Positions 8,147-18,058 of a stretch of DNA of 64,000 nucleotides are shown one piece after another (within the stretch, counting starts at the first letter, position 1; each line of letters begins with the position of its first letter). Below the pieces are notes generated by a model, which had not been told where the DNA came from, made no database searches, and saw only the letters and a list, made by a program, of their open reading frames with translations. The position numbers were made by a program, and so were the translations under genes. This stretch comes from Acidobacteriota bacterium (lineage in GTDB: Bacteria > Acidobacteriota > Thermoanaerobaculia > Gp7-AA8), in the NCBI GenBank assembly GCA_019244185.1, contig JAFATB010000006.1, positions 1-64,000 on the forward strand, in the 5' to 3' direction.

Positions 8147-9355
8147 CTATTTCGTGTACACCGTTACTTCCGCGCTCGCGCCGACCGGCACGCGATCGGC
8201 GGCCGGTCCGGTCCACTTCACGCGCACGGGCACGCGCTGCACGACCTTCACGTAGTTGCCGCTGGCGTTGTCGGGCGGGAGCAGCGAGAACGTCGAGCCG
8301 GTGCCGCCGGAGAGGCTCTCCAGCGTGCCGTCGAACTCGCCGTCGACGGCGTCGACCTTCACTTTCGCGCGCTGGCCCGCGCGCATGGCGCGCACCTGCG
8401 TCTCCTTGAAGTTCGCGATGACGTAGGTCTGCAGCGGCACGAGCTGGACGATTGGCTGGCCCGCGGTGACGAGCGAGCCGGCGTGCACGGTGAGCTTTGA
8501 CGCGATGCCGTCGCGCGGCGCGGTGATGCGCGCGTACGAGAGGTTGAGCTGCGCGGCGGCGAGCGCGGCGCGTGCGGTGTCGACGCGCGCGTGTGCGAGC
8601 GCGTCGTCCGCTTCCGCGGCGCGGATCTGCGCGTCGACGGGCGCGGTCTGCTGCAGCCGGCCCACCGCCTGCTGCACGTCCGCCTCGGCCTGCTGCTTCG
8701 ACTGTTCCGCCGATGTCAGGTGCGCGCGCGCCTGCGCGAGCTCGGCCTGCGCGGCCTCGTTCGCGGCGCGCGCGGCGTCGACCTGCGACTTCGAGATGTC
8801 GCCCTTGCCGCCAAGCTCCTGCGCGCGCGACCAGTCGTTGCGCGCCTTGTCCGCGTTCGCCTGCGCGCGCGAGACGGCGGCGCGCGCTTCCGCGATCGCG
8901 CTCGACTGCGTGCCCACCTTCTGCTGCGAGCTCTGTACGGCTGCCTGCGCGGTGGTGAGGCCGCCGCGCGCGGTGGCGCGGGCGACGGAGAGGCGCGCGT
9001 CCGCGGCGTCCGCCTGCGCGCTCGCCGTGGCCAGCTCGCTCGTGGCCTGCTGCACCTTCACCTGCGCGTCGCGCGCGTCGAGCTGCACGAGCAGGTCGCC
9101 GGCGCGGACGTGCTGGTTGTCGTGCACGAACACTTGTTCGACCTGGCCGGGGATGCGCGGCGCGACGGCCACGACGTCCGCGGCCACCTGCGCGTCATCG
9201 GTCGATTCTTTGTTCGACGTCATCAGCGCATACGCGCCGTACGCGATGAGCAGCAGCACGACCACTGCCCCGAGAATCATGAACATCCGGCGCGCGCGTG
9301 CCTTCGGCAGCACGGGATCCGGACGGGTAGTTGAGCTCTGTTCCGACATCGTCAC
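8147..9355 (-). CDS. emrA: EmrA/HlyD-family membrane fusion protein
   Basis: A 402-residue periplasmic adaptor linking the EmrB-like transporter to a TolC channel. One transmembrane anchor sits at about residues 27-46. The lipoyl-like half (V-A-P-R-I-P-G-Q-V-E-Q-V-F-V-H-D-N-Q-H-V-R-A-G-D) is followed by a very long Ala/Gln-rich coiled-coil hairpin (about residues 95-260). The second lipoyl half (Y-A-R-I-T-A-P-R-D-G) and a beta-barrel come after. It overlaps emrB by ATGA; the alternative Met at residue 3 cannot be excluded. It is the last gene of a seven-gene operon. Confidence 0.9.
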   Translation of the reverse strand: MTMSEQSSTTRPDPVLPKARARRMFMILGAVVVLLLIAYGAYALMTSNKESTDDAQVAADVVAVAPRIPGQVEQVFVHDNQHVRAGDLLVQLDARDAQVKVQQATSELATASAQADAADARLSVARATARGGLTTAQAAVQSSQQKVGTQSSAIAEARAAVSRAQANADKARNDWSRAQELGGKGDISKSQVDAARAANEAAQAELAQARAHLTSAEQSKQQAEADVQQAVGRLQQTAPVDAQIRAAEADDALAHARVDTARAALAAAQLNLSYARITAPRDGIASKLTVHAGSLVTAGQPIVQLVPLQTYVIANFKETQVRAMRAGQRAKVKVDAVDGEFDGTLESLSGGTGSTFSLLPPDNASGNYVKVVQRVPVRVKWTGPAADRVPVGASAEVTVYTK

Positions 9356-10935
9356 ATCTCCACATGGACTTCGATCTTCTCGCCGCCGCGCTCGGGAGCG
9401 CGGAGCACGAAGACGAGCGGCAGCACGAGGATGAAGAGGATCCCCGCGAGGTAAAAGAGTTTTTCGAAAGAGATCATCATGGCCTGGCGGCGCACGAGAC
9501 CATCGAGCATGTTGCGCGCGAGCGCCTGCGACGACACCGCGTCATAGCCGCGCGCGGCGAACGACTTCGCCATCGCGGCGATGCGCGTCATCGCTTCCGG
9601 ATCGCCCGCGGCGAAGTATCCCAGCATCGACTCGCGGGCGTGCGTCGTGTTGCGCGCGAGCAGCGTTGCGAAGGCGGCGAGGCCGATCGAGCCGCCGACC
9701 TGGCGCAGCAGCGAGTTGAGACCCGTGGCGTCGGAAAGACGATGCCGCGGGATCGACGCGAGCGCGAGCGTCGTCAGCGGGATGAAGAGACAGCTGAACG
9801 CGATGCCCTGCAGGACGAGCACGGTCACGACGCCGCGCGAGCTCGTCGACAGCGTGTAGTGCCCCATCAGCCACGCGGTGTAGCCGAAGAGCAGGATGCC
9901 GAACGCGATGACCGCGCGCGGCGAGACTTTGTTGTAGATCCTGCCGACGATCGGCATGATGAAGATCATCGTCAGCGAGCGTGGCATCATCGCCAGACCC
10001 GCCTGCGTGGCCGTGTAGCCGAGCAGCAGCTGCATGAAGAGCGGCAGCAGGAACGTGACCGCCATCAGCATCGCGAACATCACCGCGCCGACGAGCGTGC
10101 CCGACGTGAAGATGACGTCGAGGAAGAGCGAGAAGTCGACCGCAGGGACGGGCGCCGACAGCTCGCGAATGATCCACGCCACGATCGTGACGACGGAGAG
10201 GAACGCCAGTCCGGTGATCAGCGTCGACTGGAACCAGTCGTTGCGGTTCCCTTCCTCGAGCACGTACTGCAGCGTGCCGAGTCCGACGATCATCAGAATG
10301 ATCCCCGCGTAATCGAGATTCTTCCGCTGCTCCTCGGCCATCGCATGGTTGTGCGCGCGCACGTCTTCCGGCTCGTGCACGAACGCGGTGACCATGACCA
10401 GCGAGATGAGGCCGATCGGCAGGTTGATGTAGAAGATCCACGGCCAGCTGTAGTTGTCGACGATGTAGCCGCCGAGCGTCGGGCCGAAGGCGGGTCCGAG
10501 GACGACGGCCATGCCGAAGATGGCCATGGCCATGCCTTGCTCTTCGTAGGGAAAGGTCTGGCGCAGGATGGCCTGTTCGGTCGGCTGCAACGCGCCGGCG
10601 CCGAAGCCCTGCAGCACGCGGCAGACGACGAGCACCGGCAGCGTGCGCGCGAAACCGCACAGCATCGAGCCGAGAATGAAGAGCACGAGCGAAGCGAGAT
10701 AGACGCGCTTCTGCCCGAACAGGCGCGCGAGAAATCCGGTGAGCGGCATGACCATGACGGTGGCCATGACGAAGCCGGTGGTGACCCACGTGATCTGCTC
10801 GACGGTCGCGCCGAGGGAGCTCTGGAGATGCGGGACGGCGACGTTGACGATCGACGCGTCGATCGCGCCCATGAGCGTGCCGAACGTGACCGAGATCGTC
10901 ACGAGCCACTTGTTGACGGGCTTGCGTTCGGTCAC
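9352..10935 (-). CDS. emrB: EmrB/QacA (DHA2) family MFS drug exporter
   Basis: A 527-residue inner-membrane proton antiporter with 14 predicted helices. Family motifs are visible: D-A-S-I-V-N-V-A-V-P-H in helix 1 (motif D1), G-F-L-A-R-L-F-G-Q-K-R (motif A), R-V-L-Q-G-F-G-A-G-A (motif B) and L-G-P-A-F-G-P-T-L-G-G (motif C, antiporter signature). With EmrA and a TolC protein it forms a tripartite pump. Start and stop overlap both neighbours by four bases, so translation is coupled. Confidence 0.92.
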   Translation of the reverse strand: MTERKPVNKWLVTISVTFGTLMGAIDASIVNVAVPHLQSSLGATVEQITWVTTGFVMATVMVMPLTGFLARLFGQKRVYLASLVLFILGSMLCGFARTLPVLVVCRVLQGFGAGALQPTEQAILRQTFPYEEQGMAMAIFGMAVVLGPAFGPTLGGYIVDNYSWPWIFYINLPIGLISLVMVTAFVHEPEDVRAHNHAMAEEQRKNLDYAGIILMIVGLGTLQYVLEEGNRNDWFQSTLITGLAFLSVVTIVAWIIRELSAPVPAVDFSLFLDVIFTSGTLVGAVMFAMLMAVTFLLPLFMQLLLGYTATQAGLAMMPRSLTMIFIMPIVGRIYNKVSPRAVIAFGILLFGYTAWLMGHYTLSTSSRGVVTVLVLQGIAFSCLFIPLTTLALASIPRHRLSDATGLNSLLRQVGGSIGLAAFATLLARNTTHARESMLGYFAAGDPEAMTRIAAMAKSFAARGYDAVSSQALARNMLDGLVRRQAMMISFEKLFYLAGILFILVLPLVFVLRAPERGGEKIEVHVEM

Positions 10936-12518
10936 TGCGCGGCTCCGCGGACGGGCGGTGGGGGCGGCGGCGCGGGCGTGGTGCTCGCGTCGGGCGACGT
11001 CGTCGTGGTGGGCGACGCGTTCGTCGATGACGTCGCGTTCGGCGCCATCGTGTTCGGCGTGGTCGTCGTCGACGGCGCCGCGGTCGTCGTGGCATTTGCG
11101 CCGTTCGCCGACGCCGGGGGATTCGACGTGATCGGCAGCGTGCCGCCGACGTTCGGCGTCGCGTCGCCCGATGTCGCGGACGGCGTTGGCGTCGCCGGAT
11201 GCAGCTCGCCGGTGGCGCGGCGCAGTTGCACGTTCGCGAGCGCGGCGTCGGCGCGCGCGGCGATGAGCGCCTCGTGCGCCTGCTGGTACTGATCTTCGGC
11301 GCGGTCGACTTCGACCGTCGAGCCGTAGCCGGCGGACTTCCGATCGCGCGCGATGGTCAGCGCGTCTTCCGCGACCTGCACCTGTTCTTCGGCGACGCGC
11401 ACGCGCTCTTCGGCGTTGCGCAGGCTGAGAACCGCCGTGCGGACATCCTGCTCGACGTCGCTGCGGAGGCTGCCGAGTCGCGTCTCGAGGTCCCGCACTT
11501 CGAGTCGCGCGCGGGCGATGTTCGCCGGGATCGTGCCGCGGAACAGCGGCACGCTGGCGACGGCGGTGATGCGGCGCGTCCAGAGCAGGTTGCTCGTCTG
11601 CAGGCCGCCGTAGTCGCCGGCGAACTCGATCGCGAGCGACGGCAGGTACTGCGCGCGCGCGGCGGAGAGCGCGAGCTGCGCCTCGCGCACGTGCGCTTCC
11701 AGTGCTTTGACTTCGGGACGCTGCGCGCGCGCGGTGGCGAGCGCGGCGTCGACGTCGGGCGCGGGCGGCGCGGCGACGACCGGATCGGTGAGCAGGACGT
11801 CGGAGGCCTGGTTCTCGCCGATGGCATTGAGCAGCGCGAGCACGGCGGCGCTGCGGTCGTTCTCCGCGGCGAGCAAACCGGAACGCGCGCGCGACAGCTG
11901 GAGCCGCGCCTGCGCGACGTCGAGCTTCGTGCCGGTGCCGGCTTCGAACTCGTCGTTCGCGACGCGCAGCAGTTCCTGGAAGAGCTTCATGTCCGCCTGG
12001 CGCGACACGATCTGCGCGTCGGCGCGCTGCACCATGACGTACAGCCGCGAGACGGAGGCGACGACGTCGCTTTCCGCGCGTGCGACTTCGTAGCGGCTCG
12101 CGCCCGCCGCCGCGTGCCGCGACTGGTAGAGCCGCAGCGCGGCGAGGTTGAACAGCTGCGCGGCGGCGTTCACCTGCACCTGGTACACGTTGAACGGTCC
12201 GATCACGGACGGAACGCCCGGCAGCGTGAAGCCGAACTCCTCGAGGTTGACCGACTCGTTCGAGCGCATGAGGCGCGCGTCGCCCTGCGGCAGGAGGCCC
12301 GTGAGCGCCTCGCGCTCGGCGATCTGCGAACGCTCGGCCGCCGTCTGCGCCAGACGCGCCGTCGCTCCCTCCGACAGCGCGCGTTGCAGCGCGTCGTCGA
12401 GGGTCAGGCGGATCGTCGCCGGTGCGGTTGCTGTCGTCGTCGTGGTGCTGGTCGTCGTCTGCGCGCTTGCGGTTGCCGCAAGCAACATCATCAGAATCGC
12501 GGTACTACACTGGCGCAA
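10932..12518 (-). CDS. TolC-family outer-membrane channel with low-complexity C-terminal tail
   Basis: A 528-residue outer-membrane factor with a signal peptide (about residues 1-19), a short Thr-rich stretch and then the TolC helical-barrel repeats (L-T-L-D-D-A-L-Q-R-A-L onward). After about residue 430 comes an unusual tail rich in Thr, Ala, Pro, Asn and Ser, ending in a run of prolines. TolC proteins rarely need such a tail; it may lie in the periplasm or span the wall. The gene overlaps the RND gene by 14 bases and emrB by four. It lies between the two pump modules and most likely serves EmrAB. Confidence 0.88.
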   Translation of the reverse strand: MRQCSTAILMMLLAATASAQTTTSTTTTTATAPATIRLTLDDALQRALSEGATARLAQTAAERSQIAEREALTGLLPQGDARLMRSNESVNLEEFGFTLPGVPSVIGPFNVYQVQVNAAAQLFNLAALRLYQSRHAAAGASRYEVARAESDVVASVSRLYVMVQRADAQIVSRQADMKLFQELLRVANDEFEAGTGTKLDVAQARLQLSRARSGLLAAENDRSAAVLALLNAIGENQASDVLLTDPVVAAPPAPDVDAALATARAQRPEVKALEAHVREAQLALSAARAQYLPSLAIEFAGDYGGLQTSNLLWTRRITAVASVPLFRGTIPANIARARLEVRDLETRLGSLRSDVEQDVRTAVLSLRNAEERVRVAEEQVQVAEDALTIARDRKSAGYGSTVEVDRAEDQYQQAHEALIAARADAALANVQLRRATGELHPATPTPSATSGDATPNVGGTLPITSNPPASANGANATTTAAPSTTTTPNTMAPNATSSTNASPTTTTSPDASTTPAPPPPPPVRGAAQ

Positions 12519-15500
12519 GTACTTCCTCCTCCGCCGCCTCCATGTGCACGTGCGATTCCTCTTTGCCGCGCTTCGAGCGCAGCTTGTCCATGTAGACGTA
12601 GAACACGGGCGTGACGTAAAGCGTGAGTGTTTGTGAGAAGAGCAGGCCGCCGACGACGGCCAGGCCGAGCGGGCGGCGCGACTCCGCGCCGGCGCCGAGG
12701 CCGAGGGCGATCGGCAGCGTGCCCATGAGCGCCGCCATCGTCGTCATCATGATCGGACGAAAGCGGATGAGGCAGGCGTCGTAGATCGCGCGCTCCGGTT
12801 CCAGCCCCTGCTTCTCCGCCTCGACGGCGAAGTCGACCATCATGATGCCGTTCTTCTTGACCAGACCGACGAGCATGATGATGCCGACGAACGCGTAGAT
12901 CGACAGATCGACATGGAACACGAGCAGCGTGAGCAGCGCGCCGAAGCCGGCGAACGGCAGCGCGGAGAGAATCGTGAGCGGGTGGATGAAGCTCTCGTAG
13001 AGGACGCCGAGCACCATGTAGATCACGGCGATGGCGACGATGAGCAGCATGCCCAGACCCTGCATCGAGGATTGGAACGCCTGCGCGGTGCCCTGGAACG
13101 ACGTGCTGATGGTGGCCGGGAGCGTGGTGCGCGCAACGCCGTTGATCTGATTGACCGCATCGCCGAGCGATACGCCCGGTTTGAGGTTGAACGAGATCGT
13201 GACGGACGGCGTCTGGCCGGAGTGATTGACGGTGAGCGGGCCGACGCTCGGCAGGAGCTTGGCGAACGTCGACAGCGGCACGAGCTCGCCCGAGGCGGCG
13301 CGGACGTAGAGCAGCGAAAGCGAGCCGATGTCCTGCTGGTACTGCGGCGCGGCTTCCATGATGACCTGGTAGCTGTTGGTCGGCGCGTACATGGTCGAGA
13401 CCTGGCGCGTCGCGTACGCGGAGAAGAGCGCGTCTTCGATCTGGTTCGCGGTGAGGCCGTACGACGCGGCGCGGTCGCGGTCGATGGCGACGCTGACCTG
13501 CGGGTTGCGGATCTGCAGATCGCTGGCGACGTCGACGAAGCCGGGCAGCGTGCGCATCTTGTCGGTCATCTTCGACGCGGAGGCGTAGAGCTCGTCCGTG
13601 TTCGGACCCTGCAGCGTGTACTGGTAAAGAGCTTGACTACTGCGTCCGCCCAGGCGGATCGGGGGCGGGTTCTGCAGATAGACGCGCACGCCGGGAACGG
13701 CGTTCACCATCGGCCGCAGCTTCGCGATCAGCTCGTCCGCGGAGATGTCGCGCTCCTTGCGCGGCACGAGACGCACCGAGATGATGCCGCTGTTGTACGC
13801 GCCGCCGCGGATGCCGACCGCGGAGAAGAACGCGGCGACGCTCGGCTCCTTCTGCACGATGCGCGCGACCGCGAGCTGGTGCCGCACCATGTCCTCGTAC
13901 GAGATGCCCTGCGGTCCTTCGAGCTGCAGGTAGATCTGTCCCTGATCCTCGCTGGGAAGGAAGCCTTTCGGCACCTGCACGAAGAGGAAGCCGGTGGCGA
14001 TGAGGATGGCCAGCGACACGAGCATCGTGGCGCGCTTGTGGCGCAGCACGAAACGGAGGCCGCTCGCGTAGACGGCGAGCATCCGCTCGAAGAAGCGCTC
14101 CGACATTTCGTAGAAGCGGCCGTGGCGGCCATGGTGCGGACGGATGAAGCGCGCGCTGAGCATCGGCGTGAGCGTCAGCGAGACGAAGCCGGAGACGAGG
14201 ATCGACGCGCCGATCGTGACGGCGAACTCGTGGAAGAGCCGGCCGAGGATGCCGCCCATGAAGAGGATGGGGATGAAGACCGCGGCGAGCGAGATCGTCA
14301 TCGACAGAATCGTGAAGCCGATCTCCTGCGAGCCTTTGACCGCGGCCTCGAACGGCTTCTCGCCCTGCTCCATGTGGCGGACGATGTTCTCGAGCATGAC
14401 GATCGCATCGTCGACGACGAAGCCGACCGACAGCGTCAGCGCCATGAGCGAGAGGTTGTCGAGCGAGTAGTCGAAGAGGTACATGACCGCGAACGTGCCG
14501 ACGAGCGACATCGGCAGCGCGAGGCTGGGGATGACCGTCGCGGAGACGTTGCGGAGGAAGAGGAAGATCACGAGGATGACCAGGAACAGCGTCAGCATCA
14601 GCGTGAACTTGACGTCGGTGACCGACTCGCGGATCGAGTCGGCGCGGTCGCGGTGGATGTCGAGGTTGATCGACGCCGGCAGTTCCTGGCGGAAGCGCGG
14701 CAGCAGCTTGCGGATCGCGTTCGACACTTCGACCGCGTTCGTGCCGGGCTGCTTCTGCACGGCGAGGATGACGCCGCGCTTGTCGCGGAACCACGCCGCG
14801 GTCTTGTCGTTCTCGACGCTGTCGAGGATGCGCCCGAGCTGTTCGAGCCGCACCGGCGCGCCGTTGCGGTACGCGACGGTGATCGGGCGGTAGTCGTCGG
14901 CCTTGAGCAGCTGGCCGTTCGCGGTGATGGTCGCGGCCTGATACGGGCCGTTCATCACGCCGGTGGGAAGGTTCACGTTGCTGTTGCGCACGGCGGTGAC
15001 GACTTCGTCGACGCCGATGCCGCGCGTGGCGAGCTGCTGCGGATCGAGCTGGATGCGCACGGCGTACTTTTGCGCGCCGTAGACGATGACCTGCGCGACG
15101 CCGGGCACGGTCGAGAGGCGCTGCCCCATCTGCGTCTCGGCGTACTCGTCGAGCTGGTAGAGCGGCAGCGTGTCGGACGTGAGCGCGATGTAGAACACCG
15201 GCTGGTCCGCGGGATTGACCTTGTTGTACGACGGCGGCGTGGGCATGTTCGGCGGCAGCGAGCGCTGCGCCGCGGCGATGGCGGCCTGCACGTCCTGCGC
15301 GGCGGCGTCGAGAGGGCGCGAGAGCGCGAACTGCAGCGTGATCGACGTCTGCCCCAGGCTCGAGGACGAGGTCATCGAGTCGAGGCCGGCGATGGTGGAG
15401 AACTGCCGCTCGAGCGGCGTCGCCACCGACGCGGCCATCGTCTCCGGCGACGCGCCGGGAAGCGACGCGTTGACGTTGATCGTGGGGAAGTCGACGTTCG

Positions 15501-15612
15501 GCAGATCGCTGACCGGCAGCAGCCGGTACGCCATCGCACCGAACAACAGGATTGCGATCATGACCAGCGTGGTCATGACGGGGCGGCGGATGAAAGGCGC
15601 GGAAAGGTTCAT
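12505..15612 (-). CDS. RND (HAE-1/AcrB-like) efflux transporter
   Basis: A 1035-residue inner-membrane drug/proton antiporter of normal length for the family. It starts M-N-L-S-A-P-F-I-R-R-P-V, typical of the MdtB/C-like branch, and shows the two large periplasmic loops of RND pumps. In transmembrane helix 4, G-F-V-V-D-D-A-I-V-M-L-E-N-I holds the proton-relay Asp pair. I chose the ATG at 15612 because it overlaps the adaptor stop by ATGA and follows AAGGG; the longer open frame upstream is antisense-like noise inside the adaptor gene. Confidence 0.93.
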   Translation of the reverse strand: MNLSAPFIRRPVMTTLVMIAILLFGAMAYRLLPVSDLPNVDFPTINVNASLPGASPETMAASVATPLERQFSTIAGLDSMTSSSSLGQTSITLQFALSRPLDAAAQDVQAAIAAAQRSLPPNMPTPPSYNKVNPADQPVFYIALTSDTLPLYQLDEYAETQMGQRLSTVPGVAQVIVYGAQKYAVRIQLDPQQLATRGIGVDEVVTAVRNSNVNLPTGVMNGPYQAATITANGQLLKADDYRPITVAYRNGAPVRLEQLGRILDSVENDKTAAWFRDKRGVILAVQKQPGTNAVEVSNAIRKLLPRFRQELPASINLDIHRDRADSIRESVTDVKFTLMLTLFLVILVIFLFLRNVSATVIPSLALPMSLVGTFAVMYLFDYSLDNLSLMALTLSVGFVVDDAIVMLENIVRHMEQGEKPFEAAVKGSQEIGFTILSMTISLAAVFIPILFMGGILGRLFHEFAVTIGASILVSGFVSLTLTPMLSARFIRPHHGRHGRFYEMSERFFERMLAVYASGLRFVLRHKRATMLVSLAILIATGFLFVQVPKGFLPSEDQGQIYLQLEGPQGISYEDMVRHQLAVARIVQKEPSVAAFFSAVGIRGGAYNSGIISVRLVPRKERDISADELIAKLRPMVNAVPGVRVYLQNPPPIRLGGRSSQALYQYTLQGPNTDELYASASKMTDKMRTLPGFVDVASDLQIRNPQVSVAIDRDRAASYGLTANQIEDALFSAYATRQVSTMYAPTNSYQVIMEAAPQYQQDIGSLSLLYVRAASGELVPLSTFAKLLPSVGPLTVNHSGQTPSVTISFNLKPGVSLGDAVNQINGVARTTLPATISTSFQGTAQAFQSSMQGLGMLLIVAIAVIYMVLGVLYESFIHPLTILSALPFAGFGALLTLLVFHVDLSIYAFVGIIMLVGLVKKNGIMMVDFAVEAEKQGLEPERAIYDACLIRFRPIMMTTMAALMGTLPIALGLGAGAESRRPLGLAVVGGLLFSQTLTLYVTPVFYVYMDKLRSKRGKEESHVHMEAAEEEVLAPV

Positions 15613-16685
15613 CCCTTGATCTCCACCTTGCTCTTCGGCGTGAGGCGCAGCTGGCCGTCGGTGACGACGGTCTCGCCGGCGTTGAGGCCGTCGGCGACGA
15701 TCGTCTCCTGACCGATGGTGCGGAAGACGGAGATCTGCCGCATCTCGACCGCGTTGCCGGGTTTGACGACGTAGACGAACTGCCCGTTCTGCCCGATCTG
15801 CACGGCACGAGCCGGCACCACGATCGCGGACGGCCGGTCCTCGATCGTCATCGACACGGTGACGAACTGCCCCGGCCAAAGCGCGCGGTCGTGATTGTCG
15901 AAGAGCGCCTTGAGCGTGATCGTGCCGGTCGACGTGTCGACGGCGTTGTCGACGAACGAGAGCTTGCCGTGCGCGGTGGCCGCGCCACCCGACTGCGGCG
16001 AGGCGGCGACGGCGAACGTGGCCGCGCCGCGCGCGCGGATCTGCGCGAGCTGGTCCTGCGGAATCGCGAACTGCACGTACACCGGCTCGACCTGATTGAT
16101 GACGACGAGCGGCGTCGTGTCGTTCGCGTGCACGAGGTTGCCCGCGTGCACCTGCAGGCTGCCGGTGCGTCCGCTGAGCGGCGCGCGGATCGTGCAGTAC
16201 GAGAGCTGCAGCCGCGCGTTCTCGACCGCGGCGCGATCGGCCGCGACGACGGCGCGCGCGGCTTCCGCGCCCGACGCGATGCGGTCGTACTCTTCCTTCG
16301 TCACGTAGTCCTTCTTCACGAGATCCGCGTAGCGCGCGGCATTCGACTCGCCGTTGCGCAGCTGCGCCTCGTCGCGCGCGAGGTTGGCCTGCGCCTGCTG
16401 CATCGCCGCGACGTACGGACGCGAGTCGATCGTGAAGAGCACCTGTCCCTTGGTCACGTCGTCGCCTTCATGGAAGGAGACGTTGAGCAGCTGCCCTTCG
16501 ACGAGCGCGCGCACGGCGACGGTCGACAGCGGCTGCACGTTGCCGATGGCCTGGATGCCGAGGGGCATGTCCTTCTGCTGGACGGTGGCCACGGTGACGG
16601 GCACCGCCTCTTCGCGCGGCGCTTCCTTCTTTTCGGCGCAGGCGACGGCGGCAATGAGCGAGAGAAGCAAGAGACTGCGTTTCAT
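15609..16685 (-). CDS. RND-type periplasmic adaptor lipoprotein (AcrA/MdtA-like)
   Basis: A 358-residue membrane fusion protein. The N-terminus is a lipoprotein signal with the lipobox A-V-A-C at residues 13-16. The lipoyl halves (V-R-A-L-V-E-G-Q-L-L and C-T-I-R-A-P-L-S-G-R-T-G), a short coiled coil and the C-terminal beta-barrel/membrane-proximal domain (G-L-N-A-G-E-T-V-V-T-D-G-Q-L-R-L) follow in order. It joins the RND pump to the lipoprotein TolC encoded just upstream, overlapping both flanking genes by four bases. Confidence 0.92.
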   Translation of the reverse strand: MKRSLLLLSLIAAVACAEKKEAPREEAVPVTVATVQQKDMPLGIQAIGNVQPLSTVAVRALVEGQLLNVSFHEGDDVTKGQVLFTIDSRPYVAAMQQAQANLARDEAQLRNGESNAARYADLVKKDYVTKEEYDRIASGAEAARAVVAADRAAVENARLQLSYCTIRAPLSGRTGSLQVHAGNLVHANDTTPLVVINQVEPVYVQFAIPQDQLAQIRARGAATFAVAASPQSGGAATAHGKLSFVDNAVDTSTGTITLKALFDNHDRALWPGQFVTVSMTIEDRPSAIVVPARAVQIGQNGQFVYVVKPGNAVEMRQISVFRTIGQETIVADGLNAGETVVTDGQLRLTPKSKVEIKG

Positions 16686-18055
16686 CGATTCAACCTTCCG
16701 GTGTCGTGAGCGAGTTGTGCGAGCGAGAGGAACCAGTCGGCCCGCGACTGCACCTCTTCGGCGCGCGCGGTTTCGAGCGCGGACTGCGCGGTGAGCACGT
16801 CGACGATCGTGCCGACGCCCTCGCGGTAGCGCGCGCGGGCGACGTCCGCCGACTGCTGCGCGCTGTTGAGAAGATCGCGGCTCGTGGCCAGCCGCTGCCG
16901 CGCCGTGCGCAGCCCGTAGTAGCTGGTCCAGACGTCGAGCGAGACCTGCTGCGAGAGATCGCGCAGCTGCTCCCGCGCGAGCTCGGCCTCGAGCTCCGCC
17001 TGCCGCACGTCGTAGCGGTTCCGCCAGCCGGTGAAGAGCGGGAAGCTCAGCCCGACCGCGGCGGAGTACGGCGTCGAACGCTCGCCGCCGTTGCCGATGT
17101 TGAAACCGGTCGACGCCGACGTGACGACGCGCGGCAGAAAGCTCGAGCGGACCTCGCGGATGCGCGCGGATGCACGTTCGGCGAACGCGCGCGAGGCGGC
17201 GAGATCGGGACGCGCGCGCTGCGCCGCGTCGATGAGCACGTCGATGGCGTCGGAGACGTCGTTCGCCGGCACGTCGTTCGGCAGCTCGCCGACCTCGAAG
17301 CGCGTCGTCGGAGACACGCCCATCGCCGTCGCCAGCGCGCCTTCGATCGCGCGCAGGTTGCCTTCGATCGTGTCGTAGGTCAGCTGCGCCTGCGAGAGCG
17401 CGGTGCGCGCCTGCAGCACGTCGGCAATCGTGGCGACGCCCGCGTTGTGACGCGCTTCCGCGGCGTCGAGACTGGTCTTGCGCTCGGAGAGCGTCGCGCT
17501 CTGCGCGGCGAGCTGCGCCTTCGCGTCGAGGTACTGGTAATACGCCTGCTGCGTCTGCAGGATGACGTCCTGAATGGCCTGGTTGTGCAGGAAGTCGGAG
17601 GCAATGAGCGTCTGCCGCGCCTGCTCGACGCGCGCGTCGCGCCCGCCGAAGTCGAACAGCAGATACGTGAGCGCGAGCGACGGGCCGATCGACGTCTGCG
17701 AGCTCCCGCCCGCCGCCTTCACGCGCGCGACGCTCGCATCGAGATCGACTTCGGGAAGCCACGCCGCCTGCTCGCTGCCGACCGCCGCTTCCGCGGCGCG
17801 CGCGGTGAGCCACGCCTCACGCGTGCGCGGGTTGTTCTCGAGCGCGATGTCGAGGACGCGCGCGAGCGTGATCGGACCGGTCGAATCCGCCGCCGTCGCA
17901 ACAACCGTCGACGGCACCGCCGGGATCGCGACGTTCTGCGTCACGGTCGGCGTCCACGGCTTCGACGGCGCGTCGGACGTCTTCACGTCCGGCTGGGCCG
18001 TGCGGCACGCGGTGACGGCAAACAGCAGCGCGAAGAACGCGCAAATTCGTTTCAT
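16682..18055 (-). CDS. OprM-like outer-membrane factor lipoprotein (TolC family)
   Basis: A 457-residue outer-membrane efflux channel. The signal peptide ends in A-V-T-A-C (Cys17), so it is a lipoprotein like OprM/NodT. The two TolC repeats are clear (I-T-L-A-R-V-L-D-I-A-L-E-N-N-P and A-Q-R-A-R-P-D-L-A-A-S-R-A). It starts three bases after the tetR stop and is the first structural gene of the operon. It is probably the dedicated channel of the RND module. Confidence 0.92.
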   Translation of the reverse strand: MKRICAFFALLFAVTACRTAQPDVKTSDAPSKPWTPTVTQNVAIPAVPSTVVATAADSTGPITLARVLDIALENNPRTREAWLTARAAEAAVGSEQAAWLPEVDLDASVARVKAAGGSSQTSIGPSLALTYLLFDFGGRDARVEQARQTLIASDFLHNQAIQDVILQTQQAYYQYLDAKAQLAAQSATLSERKTSLDAAEARHNAGVATIADVLQARTALSQAQLTYDTIEGNLRAIEGALATAMGVSPTTRFEVGELPNDVPANDVSDAIDVLIDAAQRARPDLAASRAFAERASARIREVRSSFLPRVVTSASTGFNIGNGGERSTPYSAAVGLSFPLFTGWRNRYDVRQAELEAELAREQLRDLSQQVSLDVWTSYYGLRTARQRLATSRDLLNSAQQSADVARARYREGVGTIVDVLTAQSALETARAEEVQSRADWFLSLAQLAHDTGRLNR

Positions 18056-18058
18056 CAG

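Noticed and set aside
9331..11292. Open frame of 653 codons on the plus strand
   Set aside because: It is antisense to emrB and the TolC gene; composition is that of a shadow.
12913..15711. Open frame of 932 codons on the plus strand, antisense to the RND gene
   Set aside because: It is rich in Arg, Asp, Glu and His in the pattern of a reverse-strand shadow in GC-rich DNA, and has no domain. The RND gene on the other strand is certain.
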